Shown in pieces: positions 1 through 8,093 of a stretch of 22,889 bases of DNA. The stretch comes from Methanomassiliicoccus sp. UBA6 (GTDB lineage Archaea > Thermoplasmatota > Thermoplasmata > Methanomassiliicoccales > Methanomassiliicoccaceae): positions 32,761 through 55,649 of the forward strand of contig DAVH01000022.1 of NCBI GenBank assembly GCA_002508545.1. The letters run 5' to 3'. The notes below the pieces were generated by a model. The model had not been told where the DNA came from, ran no database searches, and saw only the letters and a list, made by a program, of their open reading frames with translations. A program made the position numbers and the translations under genes. Position 1 is the stretch's first letter, and each line of letters begins with the position of its first letter.

Positions 1-369
1 CGAGTTCGTCGCCTCGAGCCTCGCGCGCTCGGCGCGCACGATGTCCTTGGTCAGGACCGGCAGGCCGCGAAGGGTCCGGAGGTCCGCGGTCTCGGGGTCC
101 ACGCCCCGCTCACGGAAAAGGTCCCGGTAGTACGGCACGCTGCGCTTGGCGTGGGACAGCAGGGCGCGCAGGCGCTTCACCTGGTACCGCTCCAGCTCCT
201 CCCTCGACCATCCCTCGGAGGCCCGCAGCTCCCCCAGCCGCTCCTGGAAGCCGCGTCCCAGCAGCATCCGCCGGGGCACCGGCCGCATCAGCACCCCCGC
301 CGTCCGCTTGGCGCCGGCGGGCATTCGCTCGTAGAGCCTCAGCGCCGCGCTGTAGGGCACCAGGCTCAT
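1..369 (-). CDS. CapK/PaaK-like adenylate-forming enzyme, N-terminal part (3' end beyond window)
   Basis: The first 123 codons of a gene that runs off the left edge. The ATG at 369 is preceded by GGAGGT seven bases upstream; an in-frame ATG at 384 lacks such a site. The visible part reads like the N-terminus of the phenylacetate-CoA ligase / coenzyme F390 synthetase / CapK family: a basic segment, then WSREELERYQVKRLRALL (residues 54-71), HAKRSVPYYRDLF (73-85) and LRGLPVLTKDIVR (100-112), the usual lead-in to the AMP-binding core. CapK-like members are common in polysaccharide clusters, where their substrates are mostly unknown. It lies 37 bases downstream of the flippase gene and is probably co-transcribed with it. 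The catalytic core is outside the window, so family is fairly sure and function is not. Confidence 0.75.
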   Translation of the reverse strand, partial: MSLVPYSAALRLYERMPAGAKRTAGVLMRPVPRRMLLGRGFQERLGELRASEGWSREELERYQVKRLRALLSHAKRSVPYYRDLFRERGVDPETADLRTLRGLPVLTKDIVRAERARLEATNS

Positions 370-406
370 TCGCCGGACCTCCATCCGACCGCGCAGGGAC
401 GCAAGA

Positions 407-1873
407 TCAATCCGCCTCCTTCCCACGGGCCTTGAGGATGTAGTACCTCACCAGCTCCAGCTCCTGGCGGTTGAAGCCGTGCAGCAGGTACAGGGCGACG
501 AAGTAGGCGACGATGCCCACCATGATGTCCACCAGTATCTCGGAGATGGTGGCCGGATCGAGGATGAGAATGATCACGGCCATGACGATCGAGGCCGCGA
601 TGCTCTTCACCACCGCCGACCAGTCGATGCTGAAGGTCATGAACTGGCGGGAGATGACGATGCCGATGGCGAGCATCACCGCGTACGAGAGAGTGGTGGC
701 GAGGGCCGCCCCTATGATGCCCATGAAGGGCGTGAGGATGATTACCAGGATGACATCGGTGACCGCTGGCACGCCGAAGGTGATGAGGTTGAGGTGGGTC
801 TTCTTGACCAGGTGCGGGACGTTCTCCACGAACTTGAACACTCCGGCCAGCAGGCCGCCGATGGCCACCAGCGGGATGACCATCGCTCCGGGCGCGAACT
901 CCGGGGTGGTCATGGCCACCAGGAGGGGGGACGATATCGCCGAGAGGCCAACCACCGCGGGCATGGCGAAGATCATGTAATAGCGGATGGACCGCTGGGT
1001 GTACTCCTTCACCATGTCCACCCGGCCGTTGTCGTAGAACTTCGCGAGGGTCGGGTAAAGGATCATCTGGATCGGCGCTATCAGGAGGAAGATGACCCCG
1101 CCGATTCCGTACGCCGCCGAGTAGATACCGGCCAAGCTCAGGTTCAGGAGCACGGCGACGAGGTAACGGTCACTGGAAGAGATCACCCACCGGATGATGC
1201 TGTTGGGCGCCAGGGGCAGCCCGAACTTCAGGTTGCGGCGGACGGTGCCGCGGTCCGGCCAGGACAGCCCGGCCTGCCGGACGATGATGATGATGCCGAT
1301 GAGGAACGTGAACAGGGCCGCCAGCAGCGAACCGAGGACCGCCCCCATTATCCCCTCCCCCTCGATGATCAGCAGCAGGATGAGAGCGGCCTCGCCGAAG
1401 GCATTGAAGATGTTGACCGCGGCGTAGGTCCTGATCTGCCCTGTGGCCCTGAAGTAGGCGCCGTTGACAGCGCAGAAGGCGGTGAGGGGTACGATCAGGG
1501 ACGCCGCTATCAGCAGGACGGAGTACTCGTTAGCGGAGAAGATGAACTCCGCCAGCGGAACGGAGAGGGCCACCATCGCCAGGGTCAGGGCGGTGCCGGC
1601 CAGGGTCACGATGTACATCACGGTGAAGTACTCGGTGCTGAGGCTCTTGCGGTTACCCTGGACCTTGAGGAACCGCAGCAGGGTCGTGCTCTGGCCCAGG
1701 AGCGCCACCGACGACAGGAGGGAGATGGTGACCAGCACCTGGATCCACAGGCCGTAGTCGTCCGACCCCAGTGTCTTGGTGATGATCGGCAGAAGAAGGA
1801 AATTGCCCAGGTTCACCATCATCTGCGTCGCTCCTATGATGACGGCATCCTTGGCAAGGTCCTTGTACGCCAT
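407..1873 (-). CDS. Wzx-type polysaccharide flippase (MATE/MVF superfamily)
   Basis: A 488-residue polytopic membrane protein with about 12-14 hydrophobic segments spread over its length. The N-terminus, including TKTLGSDDYGLW (residues 33-44), is the typical opening of the RfbX/Wzx polysaccharide-biosynthesis flippases, as is the length. These proteins are thought to move lipid-linked oligosaccharide units across the cytoplasmic membrane. The ATG at 1873 has AGGGG five bases upstream, and a TATA-like box lies at 1911-1920. It is the first gene of a minus-strand unit followed by the CapK-like gene. It shares a locus with glycosyltransferase and export genes, which fits surface glycan or S-layer glycan assembly. 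The transported substrate cannot be read from sequence. Confidence 0.88.
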   Translation of the reverse strand: MAYKDLAKDAVIIGATQMMVNLGNFLLLPIITKTLGSDDYGLWIQVLVTISLLSSVALLGQSTTLLRFLKVQGNRKSLSTEYFTVMYIVTLAGTALTLAMVALSVPLAEFIFSANEYSVLLIAASLIVPLTAFCAVNGAYFRATGQIRTYAAVNIFNAFGEAALILLLIIEGEGIMGAVLGSLLAALFTFLIGIIIIVRQAGLSWPDRGTVRRNLKFGLPLAPNSIIRWVISSSDRYLVAVLLNLSLAGIYSAAYGIGGVIFLLIAPIQMILYPTLAKFYDNGRVDMVKEYTQRSIRYYMIFAMPAVVGLSAISSPLLVAMTTPEFAPGAMVIPLVAIGGLLAGVFKFVENVPHLVKKTHLNLITFGVPAVTDVILVIILTPFMGIIGAALATTLSYAVMLAIGIVISRQFMTFSIDWSAVVKSIAASIVMAVIILILDPATISEILVDIMVGIVAYFVALYLLHGFNRQELELVRYYILKARGKEAD

Positions 1874-1910
1874 GTTAACCCCTGATTATACCACCTGAGA
1901 TGTGAAGGAT

Positions 1911-1920
1911 GCCTTAATAG
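1911..1920 (-). promoter_or_regulatory. TATA-like box for flippase gene
   Basis: On the minus strand this reads CTATTAAGGC. It would place transcript start near 1890 and a leader of about 17 bases before the ATG at 1873. Assigned by position and composition only. Confidence 0.35.
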
Positions 1921-2017
1921 ATTGGATACCTGATTACTGTGGGGAGATAATCGGCGCCGCGGCCCCGGTGGCCCGGCGAGGCCGCGCGTTCTGAGGGAAG
2001 AAGAACGCTCCGCATTG

Positions 2018-2027
2018 CATTATATCC
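2018..2027 (+). promoter_or_regulatory. TATA-like box for GINT1-like gene
   Basis: CATTATATCC in otherwise GC-rich sequence. Transcription would start near 2047. That excludes the upstream in-frame TTG at 2029 as the start codon and supports a start at 2086-2101. Confidence 0.45.
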
Positions 2028-2100
2028 GTTGAACACAATACTGGCCAGCTGTTTGGGAAAGGAATATCATGAACGATGCCACTTGGTGCGGGTGGAGGGG

Positions 2101-3744
2101 ATGAGGTCCAAGCTCAGGGTCGGACTGCTGCTGGACGGCGCCACCGTACCGTACTGGGCCGCCCGGTCGATCGAGAGGATCGCCCGCTCGGACGTGGCCG
2201 ATATCGTCCTGGCGGTCATAGACGGGGGAACGGAGAAGGACGTCGACCCCACCAGGGCCACGGAGTCGTTCCTATACGACACGCACATCTGGTTCGACCG
2301 GAGGAGGAATGAACAGTCCATCGACCCCCTGGCCCTGGAGGACCTTCCGAGGGACCTGGACAAGGTCGGACGGGTGTACCTGAAGCGGACCGCGGACACC
2401 CACCGCACCATATCCGAGGAGGTGGTCCGAAAGATCTACGAGCGGGACCTCGACGTGCTGATCGACATCGGCAACGTGACCCCCCTCGGCGAGCTGTCCC
2501 GATGCGCCCGCCACGGGGTATGGTCCTTCTCTCCGGGAGACGGGGAGAAGTACGACGGCCACTCCCCGGGGTTCTGGGAGATATACCATAACGAGCCGGT
2601 CACCTCCGCCCACGTCCGCAGGATCATCAGGGGCTCGACCTCGATCATATACCTGTCGCATTCCCACACCATCACGCGGTCGGAGAAGAGGAACCGCGAG
2701 CAGCTCTACCTCAAGGGCATATCCTTCCTGCCCCGCCTGCTGAACGAGCAGTATGCCCTGGGCAGGGAGCCCCTGCCGTCCAAGGAGAGCGGGACGGTGG
2801 CCACCCTCGGTCCCCTCCCCCGCCGGGGCCCGGGCAACCTGGAGATGATATCGTTCTACCTCCGCCGGTGGCCCCGCGACCTCCACTTCCTGGCCAAGCG
2901 CGCGCTGTTCGAGGAGCGCTGGGCCGTGCAGTACTCGCTGGACAGCAAGATCCCGTCCACCTATGACGGCTTCAATACGCTGGTCCCGCCGCCCCACACC
3001 TGGTGGGGGGATCCCCAGGCCGCGCAGCAGGACGATGACTTCTACATCTTCGTCGAGGAGCTCGTGCTTCCCCGCAGCAGGAACCACGCCCACATATCGG
3101 TCATCAAGGTCGATCACGACGGCATCCATGAGCCGCCGGTCACGGTTATCGAGAAACCATACCACATGTCATACCCGTTCGTCTTCGAGTGGAAGGGCTC
3201 GCACTACATGGTCCCGGAGACCTCGAACGCCCGCACCATCGAGCTCTACGAGGCCACCGACTTCCCCTACCAATGGAAGCTGGTGAAGCAGATCATGAAC
3301 GAGGTGGAGGCCGTCGACACCACCCTGGTCCGGAGGAACGGGCTGTGGTGGCTGTTCACCAACATGAGGGAGAACCACGGCGGACCGATCAACGACGAGC
3401 TGTTCCTCTTCTACTCCGACGACCTGCTCTCCGATCACTGGGAGCCGCATCCCCTGAACCCCATCATCACCGACGCCCGCTCGGCCCGACCGGCCGGCAG
3501 GATCTTCGAGCTGGACGGGGTGCTCTACCGCCCGTCCCAGGACTGCGCGAGATGCTACGGCTACGCGGTGAACATCAACCGCATCCAGGAGATGGACGAG
3601 AAGAGCTACAGGGAAACGAGGACCGCGTACGTGGAGCCGAAGGAGTTCCCCGGCGCGAGCAGGCTCCACACATTCAGCCACATCCACGGCCTGACGGCGG
3701 TGGACACCTACATCGCCCGGCCGCGGTTCATTCCCAACCGGTGA
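2101..3744 (+). CDS. GINT1-like glycosyltransferase-associated protein (formyltransferase-like N-domain plus beta-propeller)
   Basis: A 547-residue protein. Residues 5-230 start with VGLLLDGATVPYW and include HSPGFWEIYHNEP, resembling the formyltransferase-like N-domain of bacterial proteins related to plant glucosamine inositolphosphorylceramide transferase. Residues 300-545 look like a five-bladed, GH43-like propeller: FVEELV near 315, PYHMSYPFVFEW, PETSNARTIELYEA near 371, DTTLVRRNGLWWLF, PAGRIFELDGVLYRPSQD near 464 and FSHIHGL near 525. I infer a role in sugar transfer to, or modification of, a surface glycan or lipid. The ATG at 2101 follows GGAGG closely; GTG at 2086 or 2092 are alternatives. 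It is the only plus-strand gene inside a minus-strand polysaccharide locus, and its last 17 bases overlap the convergent glycosyltransferase gene. Family similarity is good; activity is unproven. Confidence 0.75.
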   Translation: MRSKLRVGLLLDGATVPYWAARSIERIARSDVADIVLAVIDGGTEKDVDPTRATESFLYDTHIWFDRRRNEQSIDPLALEDLPRDLDKVGRVYLKRTADTHRTISEEVVRKIYERDLDVLIDIGNVTPLGELSRCARHGVWSFSPGDGEKYDGHSPGFWEIYHNEPVTSAHVRRIIRGSTSIIYLSHSHTITRSEKRNREQLYLKGISFLPRLLNEQYALGREPLPSKESGTVATLGPLPRRGPGNLEMISFYLRRWPRDLHFLAKRALFEERWAVQYSLDSKIPSTYDGFNTLVPPPHTWWGDPQAAQQDDDFYIFVEELVLPRSRNHAHISVIKVDHDGIHEPPVTVIEKPYHMSYPFVFEWKGSHYMVPETSNARTIELYEATDFPYQWKLVKQIMNEVEAVDTTLVRRNGLWWLFTNMRENHGGPINDELFLFYSDDLLSDHWEPHPLNPIITDARSARPAGRIFELDGVLYRPSQDCARCYGYAVNINRIQEMDEKSYRETRTAYVEPKEFPGASRLHTFSHIHGLTAVDTYIARPRFIPNR

Positions 3745-4873
3745 GCCGGCGTTTCTCGATCAGCCGCTCGTACACGGCCGCCAGCTGCGATCCCAGGTTG
3801 CTCCAGGAGTAGCGCTGAGCGTGCTCCGATATGGCTGAGGCGTCCCACTGCTTGCCGAGCGCCTTCATGATGGCCGCGGCCAGCGCGCCGGCGTCCCCGG
3901 GCGGGCACAGGAGCCCGAGGTCCTCGGAGCCGATGACGTCCGGTATGCCCCCGACCGAGGTGCCCACGAACGGGCGGCCGCAGCCCAGGCACTCGAACAT
4001 CACCGTGGGGTTGCCCTCCCCCAGGCTGGGCAGGACGAAGAGGTCGGCGGCGCTCATCCACCGGGCGATGCCCGAGGACGGCAACGGCTCGTGCACGAAC
4101 CTCACCACGTCGGCGAGGCCGCGCTCCTTGACCTGGTCCGCGAGGCTCTTGCGGAGCGAGCCGTCGCCCAGGATGTAGAGGCGGACGTCCCCGGCGCTCT
4201 TCGCGACCCCGGCCATGGCGTCGATGAGGTACGAATGCCCCTTGATCGGCTCCAGGTACCCGACCGACACCAGGACGCGGCCCTCCTCGGGGATCCCCAG
4301 CTCCTTCCGCGCTTCCATCCGGTCCGCCGGGCGGAAGGTGCCGGCATCGAACCCGTTGGCCATGGACACCAGCTCCGGCCCCGGGCCGGCGATGCGGGCG
4401 ATGGGGCCCGTCCACGAGGGAGAGGTCACCATCACCGCGTCCGCCCCGCCAAGGGCCTTCCTGACGAGACGCCTGGTCAGCGGGGAGGCGCCGTCGTAGA
4501 ACTCGGTGAACATCCCGCCGTGGATGTGGACCACCACCGCGGCCCGGGAGCGCCGGGCCCAGGAGATGTAGGGAACGTTCCGCATGAAGCTGTAGTAGGA
4601 GGAGGTGTGCACGTGGACGATGTCCGCGCGATGCCTCCGCGAGGTGAGCAGAAAGCGGAGCACGGCGCCGAGGTCGCGGGCCGGCTGGGCGATCGAGGAA
4701 CTTCCTGAGCCCCCGGTCCGGTAGACATTCACCTCGTATCCTGCCGAAGGAAGGATGTCCCTCATGTTGCGGACGAAGTTGGCGACCCCTCCGTTGGGCG
4801 GGGGCAGAGGACCGATCATCAGGACCGTCCTGCCGCTCCCTCGCCCCGCTCCCGGGTCAGGGGACCGGTGCAT
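3728..4873 (-). CDS. GT4 family glycosyltransferase
   Basis: A GT-B fold retaining glycosyltransferase of 381 residues. The N-domain opens with VLMIGPLPPPNGG (residues 18-30), a donor/acceptor loop typical of GT4. The C-domain has LVSVGYLEPIKGHSYLIDAM and the E-x7-E motif EGNPTVMFE (E286 and E294), followed by GCGRPFVGTSVGGIPDVI, the nucleotide-sugar binding region. It probably acts at the cytoplasmic face of the membrane, adding a sugar to a lipid-linked glycan. ATG codons at 4879 and 4873 are both possible; 4873 has the better-spaced GAGGT and forms TGATG with the preceding gene's stop, suggesting translational coupling. The 3' end overlaps the convergent GINT1-like gene by 17 bases. Sugar specificity is unknown. 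Confidence 0.9.
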   Translation of the reverse strand: MHRSPDPGAGRGSGRTVLMIGPLPPPNGGVANFVRNMRDILPSAGYEVNVYRTGGSGSSSIAQPARDLGAVLRFLLTSRRHRADIVHVHTSSYYSFMRNVPYISWARRSRAAVVVHIHGGMFTEFYDGASPLTRRLVRKALGGADAVMVTSPSWTGPIARIAGPGPELVSMANGFDAGTFRPADRMEARKELGIPEEGRVLVSVGYLEPIKGHSYLIDAMAGVAKSAGDVRLYILGDGSLRKSLADQVKERGLADVVRFVHEPLPSSGIARWMSAADLFVLPSLGEGNPTVMFECLGCGRPFVGTSVGGIPDVIGSEDLGLLCPPGDAGALAAAIMKALGKQWDASAISEHAQRYSWSNLGSQLAAVYERLIEKRRLTGWE

Positions 4874-6633
4874 CACCATGACCTCATGTAGATGTTCATA
4901 TCTCTCGTCTTGTAGACAGTGCTCACGGTGTCCAGGTAGGTGAGCTTGTTGAAGTCGTCGGCGTTGTACTTGTCAGTGACCGCCCAGGTCACGGTGTACG
5001 CTATCTCCTCATAGGTCGTGGTCACGAGATAGACGCTGTTCCCGGAGGAGGTGTTGGCGTTCAGGAACGACTTGAAGTGGAAGCTCACGGTCCTATCGTT
5101 GGCCAGGATATCGTCGTTCGCCCGCTTGAACGCCGCCCCGTAAATGAGGTCCGCGTATCTCCATGGTTTCGTCTGCACCGTGAACAGCCCGAAGTCATCG
5201 AGGTCCCTCTCGGTCACCAGCCAGTTGGCCCCGGTGATCTCCGACCGGGTCACCGAGGCATTGGGGAACACCGCGTTGGGGTCCTGGTAGGCGGTGAACA
5301 CCGAGGAGATCAGGCAGAACACGACGATGATCGAGGCCACCAGGCCCAACTTTCTCTTGTTCGCCTTCCTCAGGACGTAGATGACGTAGCCCACCAGCGG
5401 TATGGTGAATATCATGATGAAATTGAGATTGATCAGCCGGAAGGGGTTGTGGGCGAAGGTGAACAGCACGAGCACGGCCAGGAAACCCCCTCCCACGATG
5501 AACAGGGCGAACAGCACGGTCAGGGGGTGGGTCTTCCAGCCCCGCTTGAGTATCATGATCCCGGCGACCAGGGTGAGGATGATGAACACCAGGTCGTCGG
5601 CGACGCACACCAGGACGGACTGCAGAGAGGACAGCAGGCCTATCTGGGACGCCTGCTGGGACGCGTTGCTGAAGGTGCTCATGCCGTCGACGAAGCCCAG
5701 GAGCTGCTCGGTGATGTTGCGCAGGTCCCTCACCAGCAGGGCGTGGACGATGATCCAGCCGAACAGCAGCACGAAGCCGTACATGATCATGTTGGCCGAG
5801 AAGGTCTTCTTCCTCTTCTTGGCGAACATCTCCACGAACAGCACGACCGCGAAGAACAGCAGCACGGTCATGGCCACCAGGGGATGGCCCACGATGAAGA
5901 ACACGACGAGCAGGGCGAGGAGCGTCTTGTACCGCGGATCGCTGGTCATGCACTTCCACATGATGAAGAAGAAGAGCGGTAGCAGCAGGACGCACAGGGT
6001 CTGGTTGAAGAAGGTAGGGATGAACCAGGCGAAGAATATGGGCATCGACGCCAGCATCATCGAGGTCACGAACCGGGGCTTGGCGCAGATCGCGCGGGCC
6101 CAGCACAGGATGCCGACGGTGTACGCGGTGAAGAAGATGGCCGGGAAGATCTGGGACATCAGGATGATCCCCTGTCCCAGCACATCACCGGCCATCGCCA
6201 TCACTATCGAGGCGGAGGGGTAGAAGTTGGACGAGGGAAAGTGGCCGCCGAACATGATGTCCTTGGCGTACCCGACATAGGACAGCGAGTCCGTCCTCTC
6301 CAGGTAGATGAACCCCTTGTAGAGGTAGAGGGTCATCAGCATGAAGTTGGAGAGCAGGATCTGGAAGATGCCCACCGTCCACAACCGCTTGCCCGTCCCG
6401 TAGTAAGTGTAGAAGAGCAATATGCCGGTCAGCTGGCAGAAGATGATGGCGATCCAGAAGATGACCGGGGCGCTTCCGTACACCGAGTACTCGTATCCCC
6501 GCATTGGGGAGGCGTACACGGCGAGCACCGCCACTGTCAGGACCAGGAACGCGGTGATGGAAAGCAGGACCGCGTACCTCTGCAGCCTGCGGTCCTCGGC
6601 GATCCCCTTGGCCATACCAGTCTGAACCCCCAT
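4873..6633 (-). CDS. Polytopic membrane protein of the polysaccharide locus, possible glycan polymerase or GT-C-like enzyme
   Basis: A 586-residue protein with roughly 12 membrane spans in its first 460 residues, then about 120 residues predicted to be extracytoplasmic (from AYQDPNAVF onward, rich in aromatic and polar residues). Long polytopic proteins ending in a soluble domain, placed between a glycosyltransferase and a polysaccharide exporter, are often Wzy-like polymerases or membrane glycosyltransferases of the oligosaccharyltransferase/PMT type. I do not see a clear diagnostic motif such as a DxD in the first loop, so the assignment rests on topology and context. It overlaps the downstream glycosyltransferase at TGATG. 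The start could also be the in-frame ATG at 6615. A TATA-like box at 6663-6670 leaves a very short leader. Confidence 0.6.
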   Translation of the reverse strand: MGVQTGMAKGIAEDRRLQRYAVLLSITAFLVLTVAVLAVYASPMRGYEYSVYGSAPVIFWIAIIFCQLTGILLFYTYYGTGKRLWTVGIFQILLSNFMLMTLYLYKGFIYLERTDSLSYVGYAKDIMFGGHFPSSNFYPSASIVMAMAGDVLGQGIILMSQIFPAIFFTAYTVGILCWARAICAKPRFVTSMMLASMPIFFAWFIPTFFNQTLCVLLLPLFFFIMWKCMTSDPRYKTLLALLVVFFIVGHPLVAMTVLLFFAVVLFVEMFAKKRKKTFSANMIMYGFVLLFGWIIVHALLVRDLRNITEQLLGFVDGMSTFSNASQQASQIGLLSSLQSVLVCVADDLVFIILTLVAGIMILKRGWKTHPLTVLFALFIVGGGFLAVLVLFTFAHNPFRLINLNFIMIFTIPLVGYVIYVLRKANKRKLGLVASIIVVFCLISSVFTAYQDPNAVFPNASVTRSEITGANWLVTERDLDDFGLFTVQTKPWRYADLIYGAAFKRANDDILANDRTVSFHFKSFLNANTSSGNSVYLVTTTYEEIAYTVTWAVTDKYNADDFNKLTYLDTVSTVYKTRDMNIYMRSW

Positions 6634-6660
6634 CTTTCTCGTTCCCGCATGCGATTAGGT

Positions 6661-6670
6661 CCTATTTATG
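6661..6670 (-). promoter_or_regulatory. TATA-like box upstream of the polytopic membrane protein gene
   Basis: The minus strand reads CATAAATAGG, within an A/T-rich island (6661-6690) that stands out from the GC-rich surroundings. Predicted transcript start is near 6640, only a few bases before the ATG at 6633. Confidence 0.35.
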
Positions 6671-6739
6671 TGAGTAGCAATAATATTGAAAGGTCGATAC
6701 TAGGCCGGGCAGGCCGCCTTCCTGGACCATGCGGCCGCG

Positions 6740-7567
6740 TCATATGATGTCGGCCATCTTCCGCTCGTATGCCTTGAAGTACAGCAGCCCGAAGAAGAAC
6801 ACCGCCATGGTGATGGGTATCGCCATCAGGAAGAGCGCGATGTCCAGCGTGGAGCCGAAGATGAACGCGCGCTGGGCGGACATGATGCCCGCCAAGGGGT
6901 TCAGGGGAAGGATCCACCGGAGGCTCTCGTTCTGTACCCAGGAGGCCGGGTAGAGGACCGGGGTGGCGAAGAGCAGCACGCTGATGAAGAACGGCACGAT
7001 GTACTGCACGTCGCGGTACTTGGCGGACATGGCCGACATCAGGAACGACAGTCCCGACGACAGGAAGAAGGTCATCACCAGCGGGATGATGACCAGCGGC
7101 AGGAAGATGGACAGCGATTCCCCGGTGAGGATGATGATGACTATGAACAGCCCCCACGCGACGGCATAGTCCAGCAGGGCGGCGATGTTCAAGCTCAACG
7201 GCAGCAGGATGCGGGGGAAGTACACCTTGGTGACCATCGCGACGTTGGTGATGAGGCTCATGGACGCGCCGTTGAGCGCGGTGGAGAAGAAGGTCCACAG
7301 CATCAGGCCGGCGTACAGGAAGGGTATCGGCTCGATGCCGCCCGTGCTCAGCCCGGCCACCTTGTAGAAGATGACCGCGAAGATGATCGTCGTCAGCAGC
7401 GGCTGCAGGACGGCCCATCCGATCCCGATGGAGGTCTGCTTGTACTTGGTCTTGATCTGCTTCAGGGTGAGGAAGTACAGCAGCTCGCGGTACTCCCATA
7501 TCTCCTTGAGACCAAGCTCCCACCGGGAGGCCTTGGGGCGGATGTACTTCTCATTCGCGCTAACCAT
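6740..7567 (-). CDS. ABC-2 type polysaccharide/polyol-phosphate export permease (Wzm/TagG-like)
   Basis: A 275-residue ABC-2 transporter permease with six hydrophobic spans at about 49-70, 83-98, 120-147, 155-180, 190-207 and 243-263. The cytosolic N-terminus carries ELLYFLTLKQIKTKYKQT (28-45), and the segment SAKYRDVQYIVPF (181-193) is characteristic of the Wzm/KpsM/TagG branch that exports completed polysaccharides. Such a permease needs a Wzt-type ATPase as partner, normally the adjacent gene; none lies next to it or elsewhere in this window. It is first in a minus-strand series leading to the membrane protein and glycosyltransferase, with a 106-base gap before the next gene. Family confidence is high; the glycan is unknown. 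Confidence 0.9.
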   Translation of the reverse strand: MVSANEKYIRPKASRWELGLKEIWEYRELLYFLTLKQIKTKYKQTSIGIGWAVLQPLLTTIIFAVIFYKVAGLSTGGIEPIPFLYAGLMLWTFFSTALNGASMSLITNVAMVTKVYFPRILLPLSLNIAALLDYAVAWGLFIVIIILTGESLSIFLPLVIIPLVMTFFLSSGLSFLMSAMSAKYRDVQYIVPFFISVLLFATPVLYPASWVQNESLRWILPLNPLAGIMSAQRAFIFGSTLDIALFLMAIPITMAVFFFGLLYFKAYERKMADII

Positions 7568-7606
7568 CAGAGGTCACTGATTGCTCATCCACACATACGA
7601 ATGCCC

Positions 7607-7616
7607 CTATAAATCG
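7607..7616. promoter_or_regulatory. TATA-like element usable in both directions
   Basis: CTATAAATCG on the plus strand and CGATTTATAG on the minus strand, between divergent genes. On the minus strand it sits about 44 bases before the permease ATG (7567); on the plus strand it predicts transcription from near 7636 for the VOC gene. It is the only clear A/T-rich box in this gap. Confidence 0.45.
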
Positions 7617-7687
7617 TTGGGTTTGACGGGGAGCAAACCTAATATCCTCCGGCCGTCCCTCTTGCGGGCATGCCCCTCGGAGATCCC

Positions 7688-8089
7688 ATGGGCGGGGAGA
7701 CCCCGGAGATAGAACACGGCAAGCTGCTGAGGATTGGGCAGGTGTGGGTGCCGGTGAGCGACCTGCCCCGGGCGGTGGAGGTCTACACCACGGTGTTCGG
7801 CCTCACCCTGAAGGCGATGGACGAGAGGAACGGCCTGGCCCGCCTGTCGATGCCCGAAGGAGGCGCGGAGCTGGTGCTTCACCTGCCCCGGGAGGGAGGC
7901 GAGGCCCCGGGCATCCAGACCGGGATAGTGTTCATCACCGACTCCATCTACGACTTCCACAAGGTCATGGTCGACGAGGCGGTGGACTTCCCGCTGAAGC
8001 CGATGCGGGACGCCGCCGGCCGTCTCATCGCCAGGTTCACCGACGAGGACGGGAACGAGTTCGAGATCATGGAGTCCCCGGCCGAGTGA
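7688..8089 (+). CDS. VOC (glyoxalase/bleomycin resistance/dioxygenase) superfamily protein
   Basis: A 133-residue single-module VOC protein. Residues 15-37 (RIGQVWVPVSDLPRAVEVY) give the beta strand and helix opening the first beta-alpha-beta-beta-beta repeat, with FGLTLK after it. The second repeat holds GIVFITDSIYDFHKVMVDE and ends with FTDEDGNEFEIME, where Glu is the usual last metal ligand. The usual first ligand His appears as Gln18, also tolerated in this superfamily. Reaction and substrate cannot be inferred. The ATG at 7688 has GGAG five bases upstream; the earlier in-frame ATG at 7670 lacks such a site. It ends four bases from the stop of the convergent secreted-protein gene. Confidence 0.8.
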   Translation: MGGETPEIEHGKLLRIGQVWVPVSDLPRAVEVYTTVFGLTLKAMDERNGLARLSMPEGGAELVLHLPREGGEAPGIQTGIVFITDSIYDFHKVMVDEAVDFPLKPMRDAAGRLIARFTDEDGNEFEIMESPAE

Positions 8090-8093
8090 CCGC

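Larger units (their letters stand above)
1874..2100. other. Divergent intergenic region between flippase and GINT1-like gene
   Basis: This 227-base gap holds promoters for both flanking genes, listed separately. Between them is a 7-bp perfect inverted repeat, CGCGGCC at 1958-1964 and GGCCGCG at 1980-1986. No small gene with a credible ribosome-binding site was seen. Confidence 0.6.

Noticed and set aside
479..1885. Long plus-strand open frame opposite the flippase
   Set aside because: It is antisense to a clear membrane protein, with a composition of charged, His- and Asp-rich sequence typical of reversed GC-rich codons and no family resemblance.
2029..2100. Upstream extension of the GINT1-like gene to a TTG at 2029
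   Set aside because: The TTG lies directly beside the likely TATA box, before the predicted transcript start, and the extra residues do not look like the family.
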